Shown here: piece by piece, positions 54,797-62,123 of the stretch
Layout: each line of letters starts with the position of its first letter
Position numbering within the stretch: the stretch's first letter is position 1
Origin: a virus
IMG/VR virus record: IMGVR_UViG_3300042559_000515
Span: 1 to 64,000 of that record
Reading direction: 5' to 3' (one strand)
DNA length: 64,000 bases
Translations under genes and position numbers: made by a program
Notes under the pieces: generated by a model
What the model saw: only the letters and a program-made list of their open reading frames with translations
The model's database searches: none
Told to the model about the DNA's origin: nothing

Positions 54797-55138
54797 ATGA
54801 AATTGAATATCAGCGAATTATTGGAGTCAACCTACTCAACAGAGCATCCTGAACTACTGGCGATGTATCACATTGACATTGAAGAAGAGGGGGAGGACGG
54901 CTCATGGCATGGGAAACTATGGTGGGACATGGAAGGTCAAGAGCGTACAATTCCATTCCTTGCAGTTAGTAACGCAAATGATGGTGGCAAGAACAAGTAC
55001 ACACCAATCACGGGTGTTGCAGATAAGAAAGCATTCTTTGAAGCATCACAAAAAGCATTCCCACAGTCTGCGGAGCCAGCAGACACGGCATGTGTTTATC
55101 TAGAACTGCGTCAGGCAGTACTGGACGAAATGGAATAA
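54797..55138 (+). CDS. Last plus-operon gene, unrecognised
   Basis: A 113-residue acidic protein with Trp-rich middle ('GSWHGKLWWDMEGQERTIPF'). Codon use is more AT-rich than in the rest of the operon. Ends just before a structured segment and a terminator. Confidence 0.5.
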   Translation: MKLNISELLESTYSTEHPELLAMYHIDIEEEGEDGSWHGKLWWDMEGQERTIPFLAVSNANDGGKNKYTPITGVADKKAFFEASQKAFPQSAEPADTACVYLELRQAVLDEME

Positions 55139-55143
55139 CAGCA

Positions 55144-55227
55144 GTGGTGGTCACGCCAGCAGAAGGTGACCGTAAATAAGGGGAATCGTAATCCCCGTGC
55201 GCAGTGATTAACGGGTGCGCTTACCAC
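55144..55227 (+). ncRNA. Possible structured RNA (multi-helix) before the terminator
   Basis: P1: GTGGT/ACCAC (55144-55148 with 55223-55227). Inside: GGTCAC/GTGACC (55149-55154 with 55166-55171), GGGGA/TCCCC (55180-55184 with 55192-55196, 7-base loop) and GCGCA/TGCGC (55199-55203 with 55216-55220). It is a closed multi-branch fold directly followed by the terminator. The anticodon-like loop is not a tRNA (no D or T arm). Confidence 0.4.
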
Positions 55228-55234
55228 AAGGAAA

Positions 55235-55270
55235 GACCCTCACCTTAATCGGTGGGGGTCTTTTCCTTTT
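55235..55270. terminator. Rho-independent terminator, probably bidirectional
   Basis: Ten-pair stem GACCCTCACC/GGTGGGGGTC (55235-55244 with 55251-55260), loop of 6, T-tract TTTTCCTTTT after it on the plus strand, and a less regular T/C run on the minus strand. It separates the plus operon from the convergent minus-strand block. The stop codon of the minus-strand zinc gene lies in its loop. Confidence 0.8.
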
Positions 55271-55403
55271 CCTTTTCCTCAACCAACGGAAGAGAAACCA
55301 CTCTGTTGGCTTTCTTTGGACACTTGTGTGTCGGTGGGATTGCCAACTTGATACTGGTACTCATTGAGACATTGCACGATGGGCACTGATACTTCTCAGT
55401 CAT
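55245..55403 (-). CDS. Small zinc-ribbon protein
   Basis: A 52-codon frame: 'MTEKYQCPSCNVSMSTSIKL', then 'THKCPKK', giving a CPSC pair and a later CP pair, then a Glu/Lys tail. Its ATG overlaps the end of the next upstream gene (ATGACTGA) and its stop lies in the terminator loop. Probably a real small protein. Confidence 0.6.
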   Translation of the reverse strand: MTEKYQCPSCNVSMSTSIKLAIPPTHKCPKKANRVVSLPLVEEKEKEKTPTD

Positions 55404-55608
55404 TATTGATTACCTTCCATGGACGCCACTTAGCAAGAAACTCCATGACCTCTGTCCTGTCCCACAGTGGTGTTGATGCCAACTGCACGAATGGTTCAGG
55501 GAACTCAGCCATCTGACGGAGTGAGTGAATCCGTTGCTTGGACACGCCAAGAACCTCAGCGACCTCAGAGGTGCCGAGAATATCTTCAACGGGTAGACAC
55601 TTACTCAT
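55396..55608 (-). CDS. AlpA/MerR-like small DNA-binding protein
   Basis: I start at ATG 55608 (MSKCLPVEDI); an extended frame to 55701 overlaps the Rpf-like gene. 'LGTSEVAEVLGVSKQRIHSL' is a winged helix-turn-helix of the AlpA/excisionase type, followed by 'FPEPFVQLASTPLWDRTEVM', the usual second half. 70 residues. It may be an excisionase or a repressor. Divergent placement not seen. Confidence 0.7.
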   Translation of the reverse strand: MSKCLPVEDILGTSEVAEVLGVSKQRIHSLRQMAEFPEPFVQLASTPLWDRTEVMEFLAKWRPWKVINND

Positions 55609-55648
55609 GACTCCATAGTACCTTTCTTGTAGACCGCTTTGTCTAGGA

Positions 55649-56212
55649 CTAAGGGCGAGTCTTCTTCCACTCCGCCATACCAGCCTCGGTGTAGCGGTCA
55701 CGGAGTGGTTTGCGTGTCTTCCAGTTAATGCAGTTCTTGCCCCAGTTCTTTGAACTGCGCCAGCCGATTGCTGGTCGGAAGAAAGGCTTGTTGTTCAACT
55801 TGTCATCAAGTGTTCTGAACACATTCTTGGTCTGAAATCCGAAGAACGAGATTCTGTTGGCAACGATAATTTGCTCTTCTTTGGTTGCGTTCTTTGGTGA
55901 TGTTGCGAACTGCCATCCACCGAATCCACGCCATGCGCTTTGAGCGATACCGAGACCACCTGCGTAGTAGCCACCGTCATTCCACTTGTGGTTGGTCTCA
56001 CACCATGAGACTGCTTCCCAGAAGCGGACTGAGCCTGCCTTTTTAGTTTTGAGTTGTGCCTGTAGTTCAGGATGCATCATGTTGATGCTTTGCGCTTGGA
56101 CTGTTGTAGCCACAGTGGTTGTAGTCGTCACCTCCACTTCTTGTGCCGATGCTCCATGCATCCCTAATGGAAATGAAAGTGTGGCGACTAAGCCAATGCG
56201 TGCTAACAGCAA
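55649..56212 (-). CDS. Rpf-like secreted transglycosylase
   Basis: I prefer a TTG start at 56212, six bases after AAAGGAG, because the ATG at 56251 lies in a terminator hairpin. It gives a signal peptide ending at ASA, then a Thr-rich stretch. The catalytic domain has 'WEAVSWCETNHKW' (the conserved Glu), 'YYAGGLGIAQSAWRGFGGWQ' and 'KNATKEEQIIVANRI', the Rpf lysozyme-like fold. The C-terminus ('NWKTRKPLRDRYTEAGMAEW') is an extra. Rpf proteins cleave peptidoglycan and can wake dormant cells. The secreted form is unusual for a phage. Confidence 0.8.
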   Translation of the reverse strand: MLLARIGLVATLSFPLGMHGASAQEVEVTTTTTVATTVQAQSINMMHPELQAQLKTKKAGSVRFWEAVSWCETNHKWNDGGYYAGGLGIAQSAWRGFGGWQFATSPKNATKEEQIIVANRISFFGFQTKNVFRTLDDKLNNKPFFRPAIGWRSSKNWGKNCINWKTRKPLRDRYTEAGMAEWKKTRP

Positions 56213-56246
56213 GGTGTACTCCTTTGTAGGCGGATAAAGCACGAAA

Positions 56247-56295
56247 CCCATACCAAGAGAGACACGAGTGTCTCAGGGGGTGACCTTGGTATGGG
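56247..56295 (-). terminator. Long hairpin after the WhiB gene
   Basis: Perfect 11-bp stem CCCATACCAAG/CTTGGTATGGG (56247-56257 with 56285-56295) enclosing GAGACAC/GTGTCTC. On the minus strand TTTCGTGCTTT follows. It stops the WhiB transcript or sets the level of the Rpf-like gene, and contains the alternative ATG at 56251. Confidence 0.6.
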
Positions 56296-56320
56296 CTTCT
56301 GTATCTACTATACAGGGTAG

Positions 56321-56728
56321 TTACTCCAACAACCCATACCTAACTGTTGATATGTCAATCACTGTTTCATTCATGTACGGAATAACACTCATGTTCACAT
56401 TCACATTCTCCGTACTATCTTTGTGAGCGCTAGAACAAAGTTCGCAGTCACAGCCCTGTCGGTAACGGAGCCATGACCCGTGTGGCTTCAGAAGGGACTG
56501 CTTGCCATCCTTCATGGGCTGTCGCTCCTTAGGTGTGAGACCGCCCCACATGCCCCACTTCTCGTTTATGCCATCGTTGAGGCACTCTTTCCACAGAGGG
56601 CAACAACGGCACACTTCTCTCGCAATGGAGTAGTACTGCTCTGGTGCGTCCGCCTCCATGGGTGGATACCAAAACACATTGTTCCTCTTATGGCAGAGGG
56701 CTTCTAATCGCCAGTCTTCATCAATCAT
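56321..56728 (-). CDS. WhiB-family transcription regulator
   Basis: A 135-residue protein. Cys at C12, C40, C43, C49, and GMWGG at 59-63 followed by 'LTPKERQ'. All are the WhiB signature, with 'WRLEALC' as the usual start of the domain. C-terminal extension with a second Cys pair ('GCDCELCSSAHK') is not usual. Divergent from the plus-strand coiled-coil gene at 56778, so the 49 bases between them hold both promoters. Confidence 0.88.
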   Translation of the reverse strand: MIDEDWRLEALCHKRNNVFWYPPMEADAPEQYYSIAREVCRCCPLWKECLNDGINEKWGMWGGLTPKERQPMKDGKQSLLKPHGSWLRYRQGCDCELCSSAHKDSTENVNVNMSVIPYMNETVIDISTVRYGLLE

Positions 56729-56777
56729 TAATTAATCCATGTTGTGTTTCGTACACTAGAAAGGTAGGTTTATTCCT

Positions 56778-57146
56778 ATGACAACCAATACAAATACCCA
56801 GTCCCTGTCCACCCTCGTTGAAGAGCGAATCCGACTCAAGGCTGAGTTGGACAATCTCACTCAGCGTCTCAAAGACTTTGACGAACTCGTCATCGCTGAA
56901 CTCCAAAGCCAAAATCTCACGAAGTTTGAGACCGCCGTTGGCAAGGTCAATCTCGTCCAGAGCAACACTGTTGTTTGGAATGACGAGGTTCTCAAGGAAC
57001 TTCTCAAGCCAGTTCAGTGGAAGCGAATCGTCATTGAGAAGGTTGACAAGTCCCGTCTTGACGCCGAACTCGTGGTCGGTCGTATTGACGAGAGCCTCGT
57101 TGAAGTGGCTCGCTCCATCAAGCAGTCCAAGCCGTTCTTGCGCTAA
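56778..57146 (+). CDS. Coiled-coil protein, single plus-strand gene
   Basis: A 122-residue protein. Residues 10-50 form a coiled coil ('VEERIRLKAELDNLTQRLKD'); the rest is strand-helix with 'KSRLDAELVVGRIDESLVEV'. It reads away from the WhiB gene and towards the DUF6378-like gene. Could be a Gam-like or single-strand DNA accessory; not proven. Confidence 0.55.
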   Translation: MTTNTNTQSLSTLVEERIRLKAELDNLTQRLKDFDELVIAELQSQNLTKFETAVGKVNLVQSNTVVWNDEVLKELLKPVQWKRIVIEKVDKSRLDAELVVGRIDESLVEVARSIKQSKPFLR

Positions 57147-57148
57147 CA

Positions 57149-57493
57149 CTAAATCCACTGCTCGTCAGGACGCTGGCTCTCTAGGGGGTCGGCGTCCTGC
57201 CTTTGGACACAGTCCCATCCACAACTGTCGTAGCCTGCGATGTCTGCCCAGTGGTCTTTCTTGTCAGGTGTCCATGCAATGCGTGCAATCTTGACGAGCA
57301 TCATCATGACGGCAACATCGTGGGGACGAATACTTAATTCACCTCGTGATTGCATTGTGCGTTCAAGATATGCCTGCCACAAAGAACCACACGCAGAAAA
57401 GTTATCTAGTGGGTCTCCGTAGTCGGTATTCCTACCACCATTGATGTAAGCAAGTGACTCTTCTAGAATCTCGGAACGAAAGTTCTGTTCCAT
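57149..57493 (-). CDS. DUF6378-like protein
   Basis: A 114-residue protein: 'YINGGRNTDYGDPLDNFSAC', 'LSIRPHDVAVMMMLVKIARI' and 'DHWADIAGYDSCGWDCVQ', which match the DUF6378 pattern (R..DYG..NF, MM..KIAR, D...D.AGY). In other phages this small protein is often beside nucleotide metabolism genes. Function unknown. Confidence 0.7.
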   Translation of the reverse strand: MEQNFRSEILEESLAYINGGRNTDYGDPLDNFSACGSLWQAYLERTMQSRGELSIRPHDVAVMMMLVKIARIAWTPDKKDHWADIAGYDSCGWDCVQRQDADPLESQRPDEQWI

Positions 57494-57496
57494 GGA

Positions 57497-57808
57497 TTAC
57501 TTGCTAAGAGCCTTTACAATCTCACGAGCCTCGTAATGGCTGACGCATTCACAGACAAAGTCGTAATCCATGGAGCCAATGCGCTTGGAGCGTGCCACCA
57601 CATAGTTACCGTTAGGCATCTTAACGATGGAGTAGTCAACCTCTACGGGTGCTGGTGGTGTGTAGGAACCAATGTTCTCACCCTTGTTCTCCCAGCCATT
57701 GGGATACTTGTCAACTGCTTTTTGGTATTGCTCTTTAAAACTAGGCAACTTCTGTTGGTTCTTACTCATTTGGGTGTAGTAACCCTCAGATAGTTTTTCG
57801 TAATCCAT
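57497..57808 (-). CDS. Unrecognised 103-residue protein
   Basis: Start ATG 57808 (MDYEKLSEGY) with an AAAGGACATCAA site. Helical N-terminus ('KLPSFKEQYQKAVDKYPNGW') and strand-rich end ('IVKMPNGNYVVARSKRIGSM'). Function unknown. Confidence 0.5.
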   Translation of the reverse strand: MDYEKLSEGYYTQMSKNQQKLPSFKEQYQKAVDKYPNGWENKGENIGSYTPPAPVEVDYSIVKMPNGNYVVARSKRIGSMDYDFVCECVSHYEAREIVKALSK

Positions 57809-57859
57809 TTGATGTCCTTTCAAATTGTGGCGAATTGTAGTTTTGTGTTATGCGCCTTG

Positions 57860-59296
57860 TCAAGACTCTTCTGACAGGTCAATGATTTCTGCGTACATGG
57901 CATCGGTTGCCTCTGGACTCATCCCACCATTGGGCAGTTGGCGAGCCTGCTCCCCTGCCTTGGCTCCGAACAAACGAGACAGGACACCGCTGGTGCCACG
58001 AGCCTCAACCTCAAACCGTAGGGTGTCTCGGCTGTCAGAGATGTTCTTCATGCGCTCCACCATGTTGAAGACTCTGTCCATTTCTGTTGACAGCGTGGTG
58101 TCAATTCCTTGACCTTCTAGTTCTTCAGCGAACCTAGCGAACATCACACGACCCACCTGCATCTCTACGAGAGCACGCATAGCGGCGTTTAATTGGTCTT
58201 TGGTACGAATCTCAATGGGCAAAGAAAACGCACACTCACTATTCTCTTGAAATTGAGGACAACGACTTGCCAAGTAACAATGATTACATTGCCTCAAAGG
58301 GTTGGCGTTGTAACGAAGAACATTGACCTGTTCTGGGTCAATTTCTATTGATTCTCCTTGGTTATCTGTGTGTTGAGTACCTATAGAAGTAACCGTCTCA
58401 ACACCCATAACTGGGAGTAATCTTTTTTCGCTTTCGTGCCTCTTTTCAGGTACCTGTGGAACAATGTTTGTACCCCTCGGTGCCACAGATACCGTATTAT
58501 CGGTATCCCCTGAAATCATTATGATTTGGTTGTCATCAGTGAGTGTGAACTCTTCTTCGTCATCAACATTCATAAGGTCATAGCCCCCAAAGTTTTTAGT
58601 TTCCCATGCTCTCCACGATTGGATAGCGAGGTGTGCCACAGCGTTTACTTCATCTTCAAGGACTGCGTTGTAATCCACACCAAGACGCTGAATGTCGTTG
58701 CGGTGTCTCTTGCGTGCGCTCTCTTTTTGTTGTGCTGGGTAACGGTGTAGTGCGTGTCCATCCCACACCTGAGTCTCTCCGTAACGCAGTGCGCTAGACC
58801 ATGAGACGACTACAACGGACTCCCAGTTGATGCGACCAATTACATCAGGCTTAGAGGTCATACCGATTAATTGCGTTGACCAGCGTGTAGCAATCTGCCC
58901 GATGCGTGAGATTGTCTTACCTGTGATGGCTTTGTCTGAGATAGCCACACGACCATACTTCTGACACAGCCACTGGAGACGCTCTAGGTCATCGGGGTCA
59001 TTCCAAATGGGCACATACTTCTCACCCATCCATGACCCATCATAATCTGGTCGTCCAATTACATAAGTCAAATTATCTATGTGCTCACGAATAAATGAGT
59101 CATAACGAGCCAAGTCTTCATCATTCTCTGAGACATAGAGGATGATGTCATGCCCCTGATACACCGTTGCGAGGTCTAACTCTTTGCGCTTAGGAACGGC
59201 GTAATGGGTCAGGTTGATACCGAATCGGGTAACACCTGCGCTCAACAACATAGACCTGTATGAGCCTTTCTCGGCTCCTCCAAAGAATACTTTCAC
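57860..59296 (-). CDS. Large unrecognised protein with a Cys cluster
   Basis: A 478-residue protein with a GTG start overlapping the previous stop (GTGA). N-terminus is a nucleotide-like region ('MKVFFGGAEKGSYRSMLLSA', then 'HDIILYVSENDEDLARYDSF'). A Cys cluster near residue 333 ('CNHCYLASRCPQFQENSECA') could bind an iron-sulfur cluster or zinc. The C-terminus has coiled-coil helices. No family recognised. Confidence 0.5.
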   Translation of the reverse strand: MKVFFGGAEKGSYRSMLLSAGVTRFGINLTHYAVPKRKELDLATVYQGHDIILYVSENDEDLARYDSFIREHIDNLTYVIGRPDYDGSWMGEKYVPIWNDPDDLERLQWLCQKYGRVAISDKAITGKTISRIGQIATRWSTQLIGMTSKPDVIGRINWESVVVVSWSSALRYGETQVWDGHALHRYPAQQKESARKRHRNDIQRLGVDYNAVLEDEVNAVAHLAIQSWRAWETKNFGGYDLMNVDDEEEFTLTDDNQIIMISGDTDNTVSVAPRGTNIVPQVPEKRHESEKRLLPVMGVETVTSIGTQHTDNQGESIEIDPEQVNVLRYNANPLRQCNHCYLASRCPQFQENSECAFSLPIEIRTKDQLNAAMRALVEMQVGRVMFARFAEELEGQGIDTTLSTEMDRVFNMVERMKNISDSRDTLRFEVEARGTSGVLSRLFGAKAGEQARQLPNGGMSPEATDAMYAEIIDLSEES

Positions 59297-59475
59297 TTCT
59301 TAGGTTCCATAAACTGTCGCATACGCACCCTCATCTCAACCAACTGGTCAGACAGTTCAGATACAACTTTTACAGGTACTTCTTTGTCTTGAGCCGCTTT
59401 TCGTAAAAGGGCGTCAGCAACTAACAGAGCAGTTCGTGCTTGACTGAAATAAGACTTGGGAAGACGCTCTGCCAT
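59293..59475 (-). CDS. Small helical protein
   Basis: A 60-residue protein beginning MAERLPKSYFSQARTALLVA. Two helices with an Arg/Met-rich end. Coupled to the large unknown gene by a GTGA overlap. Function unknown. Confidence 0.5.
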   Translation of the reverse strand: MAERLPKSYFSQARTALLVADALLRKAAQDKEVPVKVVSELSDQLVEMRVRMRQFMEPKK

Positions 59476-59481
59476 AGCACC

Positions 59482-59727
59482 TCAGTTGGGGGGCTTACGC
59501 CAGACAGATGGGCTGTGTGCCTCTTCAATCTCTTGGCGATGTTCATCGTCCTCATAGAGGCGAACAATGTGCATACATGGTGGTTCACCAGACACTTCTT
59601 CTTCCATCCACTCATCATCGGACATCGGAAGTCCATCATGGGTGTAGCACACGGCTGGACCGCACCAGCCATTTTCCATTCCAATTTCCAACCATGTATC
59701 AAAATCAATATCCATGTCGTCAATCAT
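59482..59727 (-). CDS. Unrecognised 81-residue acidic protein
   Basis: I start at ATG 59727, overlapping the upstream stop by 8 bases, not at the longest frame (59979). 'GWCGPAVCYTHDGLPMSDDE' and 'EEVSGEPPCMHIVRLYED' are a conserved-looking small phage pattern. Three Cys residues. Function unknown. Confidence 0.55.
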   Translation of the reverse strand: MIDDMDIDFDTWLEIGMENGWCGPAVCYTHDGLPMSDDEWMEEEVSGEPPCMHIVRLYEDDEHRQEIEEAHSPSVWRKPPN

Positions 59728-60196
59728 TCCAGTGTCGTTCGGCTTTGGCAAGGGCTTGTGCGTCAAGTTCTTTAGAGAGTTCATCCCATCCTCTGATAGT
59801 TCGTCCGTCAACCCATTCTGGTCTTGGGATGCTTGGGATAGAGACAAGAAGGGATGTAATCCCTTCATGAACGGACTTAGCGACAGTGGAGGGGTCTGTG
59901 TCAACGAACCAGTCAATTCTTCCGTATCCTGCTTGGATACCACGAATACGCTCCAGTTTGGCATCGGGAGATGTTTCATAAGTTAAATCAATCGCTCCTG
60001 CTTTATAGCCTTCACGCTTAAGCCACTCCATGAGTATAGGTGTTTTTTTATCGTCAAGTCCGTGAGCAAGTACACAGATACGCCCTTCGTACATTGGAAA
60101 CATCATGTTCCATAATTTTCGTCCTTCTTTTGTTGGTTGTCTAGCACCAAGTTCATCCCCAGGATGAGCAAGGACATCAAAACCAAAGACAATCAC
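59720..60196 (-). CDS. HAD-like phosphatase-type protein
   Basis: A 158-residue protein with GTG start. The N-terminus 'MIVFGFDVLAHPGDELGARQ' and the end 'RIDWFVDTDPSTVAKSVHEG' then 'ITSLLVSIPSIPRPEWVDG' recall the last motif of HAD-like enzymes (DD/DTDP loop). The first Asp motif (DxD) is degenerate ('FDVLAHPG'). A nucleotidase or a remnant is possible. Confidence 0.5.
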   Translation of the reverse strand: MIVFGFDVLAHPGDELGARQPTKEGRKLWNMMFPMYEGRICVLAHGLDDKKTPILMEWLKREGYKAGAIDLTYETSPDAKLERIRGIQAGYGRIDWFVDTDPSTVAKSVHEGITSLLVSIPSIPRPEWVDGRTIRGWDELSKELDAQALAKAERHWND

Positions 60197-60660
60197 TTGT
60201 CGTACAAGCCCATTGCCTTGCGCTCAACATGAGCGACATGAGCGCCTACTGGACAGTACATACAGATGTACTGACGGTGTTCGGGTGGTACACCAGTCTT
60301 GCGTCCGATGGTCTTGGATTCATCACACCAGTCGGGGCAACCACCTTCTGGACGATTGTGTTGGTTAAAGCACTTGAGAGCCTGAACCTTGAGGTCGTCT
60401 CGTGTCTCACGGATGTAGACATCTTGTTCTGCCAACTCACCCTTGAGCGCCGTTTCAACATCCAGTTTGCTGGCTGTCTCTGGGTCTACACGGTAGATGA
60501 GTGCACGGCAGTTGTCGGGGTCTTGTACCTGACCATTGTGTCTATCACACAATTCAATTAACTCTTGGTCGTACTCAACAGGTCCGTCATATGGACGCAT
60601 CTTGTACATAACTCCGTGTGTCTTACAAATAAGAATACGGTCAAAACCTGTCTCAGCCAT
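60193..60660 (-). CDS. Unrecognised Cys-rich protein
   Basis: A 155-residue protein. Cys pairs: 'ICKTHGVMYK', 'GCPDWCDESK', 'ICMYCPVGAHVAHV'. The last pair looks like a zinc or iron site. SD (AAGGAG) before the ATG lies in the 3' arm of a perfect 8-bp hairpin (60667-60689). Function unknown. Confidence 0.55.
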   Translation of the reverse strand: MAETGFDRILICKTHGVMYKMRPYDGPVEYDQELIELCDRHNGQVQDPDNCRALIYRVDPETASKLDVETALKGELAEQDVYIRETRDDLKVQALKCFNQHNRPEGGCPDWCDESKTIGRKTGVPPEHRQYICMYCPVGAHVAHVERKAMGLYDK

Positions 60661-60666
60661 TTGATA

Positions 60667-60689
60667 CTCCTTAGATAGTTACTAAGGAG
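60667..60689 (-). promoter_or_regulatory. Hairpin that can hide the ribosome site of 60193-60660
   Basis: CTCCTTAG-N7-CTAAGGAG, a perfect 8-bp dyad; on the minus strand its second arm is CTAAGGAG, the ribosome site of the next gene seven bases before its ATG. Pairing would block translation. No ligand site is visible. Confidence 0.55.
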
Positions 60690-60710
60690 ACTATCACATG
60701 TTTTTGGTGG

Positions 60711-60926
60711 TTAGACGATGGGGGAATTATCTGCACGGACAGATTCATCGTTGTGGATGATGTGTGCAAGGTTGCGTGCGTTGACAGGCGCATCGGGTCC
60801 ATGGAATGTCCCGTAGTGGAGGTTGCGCTTGTAGACAGATGACTTCTGACCACTTGCATGGTGGTCAATCTTGATGTCCTTGCTTGAGTGTCCATAGGAC
60901 TCAAGCCAAGGGTACATGCTTGCCAT
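60711..60926 (-). CDS. Small unrecognised protein (run of short genes)
   Basis: A 71-residue protein, 'MASMYPWLESYGHSSKDIKI', His-rich. ATG overlaps the TAA of the upstream gene. It is the last gene of a run of nine short genes. Function unknown. Confidence 0.5.
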   Translation of the reverse strand: MASMYPWLESYGHSSKDIKIDHHASGQKSSVYKRNLHYGTFHGPDAPVNARNLAHIIHNDESVRADNSPIV

Positions 60927-61132
60927 TAGAGACCTGAATCAGCCAGTGGGTGGCGCTCAACGATGCTGTACAGTTCGCCCGTTGGGTACTGTGACTGCAA
61001 CACATTCATGCGTGCCGTTGCCGATGTTGGGTCAACCTCTCCACCACGGTCGGGTGTGAGTGACTTGTACTTGCCATCGGAAAGACCAAGACGAAGGTCT
61101 CGGTTCATTGAGCGTGAATCATTAACTGCCAT
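60926..61132 (-). CDS. Small unrecognised protein (run of short genes)
   Basis: A 68-residue protein with 'NRDLRLGLSDGKYKSLTPDR' and 'ARMNVLQSQYPTGELYSIVE'. One-base overlap with both neighbours. Function unknown. Confidence 0.5.
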   Translation of the reverse strand: MAVNDSRSMNRDLRLGLSDGKYKSLTPDRGGEVDPTSATARMNVLQSQYPTGELYSIVERHPLADSGL

Positions 61133-61377
61133 TACAACATTCCTTCATTTGGATTGGGACGAGAACTAATTAAAACCATTGCGTGCCGTCTTGCATCTCT
61201 TTCAGCATTTTGACCTGCAAAATGACCACTCATTTTTTCTCCGTCAAATACTTGAGAAACACCGCCGTTGTTATGATGGCGGATAGCAATGTTGAGATGT
61301 GGATGACCAACCCGTTCTAATGACCACGGGCTTCTTTCTGTTGTTTCCTCAACGGTTTTGTCTTTTTTGCGCAACAT
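61132..61377 (-). CDS. Small unrecognised protein (run of short genes)
   Basis: An 81-residue basic protein with 'AIRHHNNGGVSQVFDGEKMS'. One-base overlap downstream. Function unknown. Confidence 0.5.
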   Translation of the reverse strand: MLRKKDKTVEETTERSPWSLERVGHPHLNIAIRHHNNGGVSQVFDGEKMSGHFAGQNAERDARRHAMVLISSRPNPNEGML

Positions 61378-61395
61378 AACAGAACTATTTTACCA

Positions 61396-61818
61396 CTAAG
61401 GAGTCCAGCCAGCGGCTGATGTGCGACTGAAAGCATCAGCGTCACTGTCAAATCCTGATTCCCTTGCTGAAGCCCTACGCCGTGCACGCAATTCTTCTGG
61501 AGAGATACCCAACCGTGATGCTGACTCCTCGTCAAATTCACGCCTCTTTCGGCGGTCAGACATACCTTGCTTTAGGCTTGCAACACCCTTAATAAGGTTG
61601 CCAGCGTTTGCAGGTACTTCCCAACGGGATTTCTTTGTATCTACATAATCGGGTGTTGAGCCATAATCACGATTAAGACTGACATTAGGAGAATCAAACT
61701 TTACTTGAGATACCGCAGGGGGCTTTGGCTCACTCCATGTAGTTGGTTGAACGCCAAGCGTTTCTGGGACACCAATACCTTGCTGGTACCGACCGTTGCG
61801 CATTCTTCCTTGTGTCAT
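61396..61818 (-). CDS. Unrecognised 140-residue protein
   Basis: Start ATG 61818 overlaps the upstream stop (ATGA); GTG at 61824 also possible. 'VPANAGNLIKGVASLKQGMS' is a helix, then a charged Arg/Glu region 'ISPEELRARRRASARESGFD'. Likely virion or head protein by context. Confidence 0.5.
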   Translation of the reverse strand: MTQGRMRNGRYQQGIGVPETLGVQPTTWSEPKPPAVSQVKFDSPNVSLNRDYGSTPDYVDTKKSRWEVPANAGNLIKGVASLKQGMSDRRKRREFDEESASRLGISPEELRARRRASARESGFDSDADAFSRTSAAGWTP

Positions 61819-62123
61819 GACCACAATCCTTGCATTGAGTATCGGCTAGAACCTGAGAAATTGTCTTCCATAAAACCATTACGGAACATCACGGGTGCAC
61901 CTGACACCCATGAACGGTATGTCGGGAATGCACGGTCAATTGTGAGGGCGTCTGCAACACCCATCTCCTGCTTAGACATCCCTCTAGACTCTGGAAACAA
62001 TTGTTGTGGCACCACAGGACGAATCGCCCGAATATCTTCGGGTGTAGAGATTGCACTCTGTAGAGCCATGTCTACGAGCATCTCTTGTCGTGACTGCCAC
62101 GGCTTAGAAGGGTACTGAGCCAT
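61815..62123 (-). CDS. Unrecognised 102-residue protein
   Basis: 'MAQYPSKPWQSRQEMLVDMA' helix, then Pro/Met-rich. One-base overlap with the next gene. Function unknown. Confidence 0.5.
   Translation of the reverse strand: MAQYPSKPWQSRQEMLVDMALQSAISTPEDIRAIRPVVPQQLFPESRGMSKQEMGVADALTIDRAFPTYRSWVSGAPVMFRNGFMEDNFSGSSRYSMQGLWS

Noticed and set aside
55180-55196. Anticodon-arm-like hairpin, candidate tRNA
   Set aside because: 5-bp stem with a 7-base loop fits, but no D-arm, T-arm with TTCRA or 7-bp acceptor surrounds it.
59727-59979. Long N-terminal extension of the gene at 59482-59727
   Set aside because: It would overlap the HAD-like gene for 250 bases; ATG 59727 gives tight coupling.
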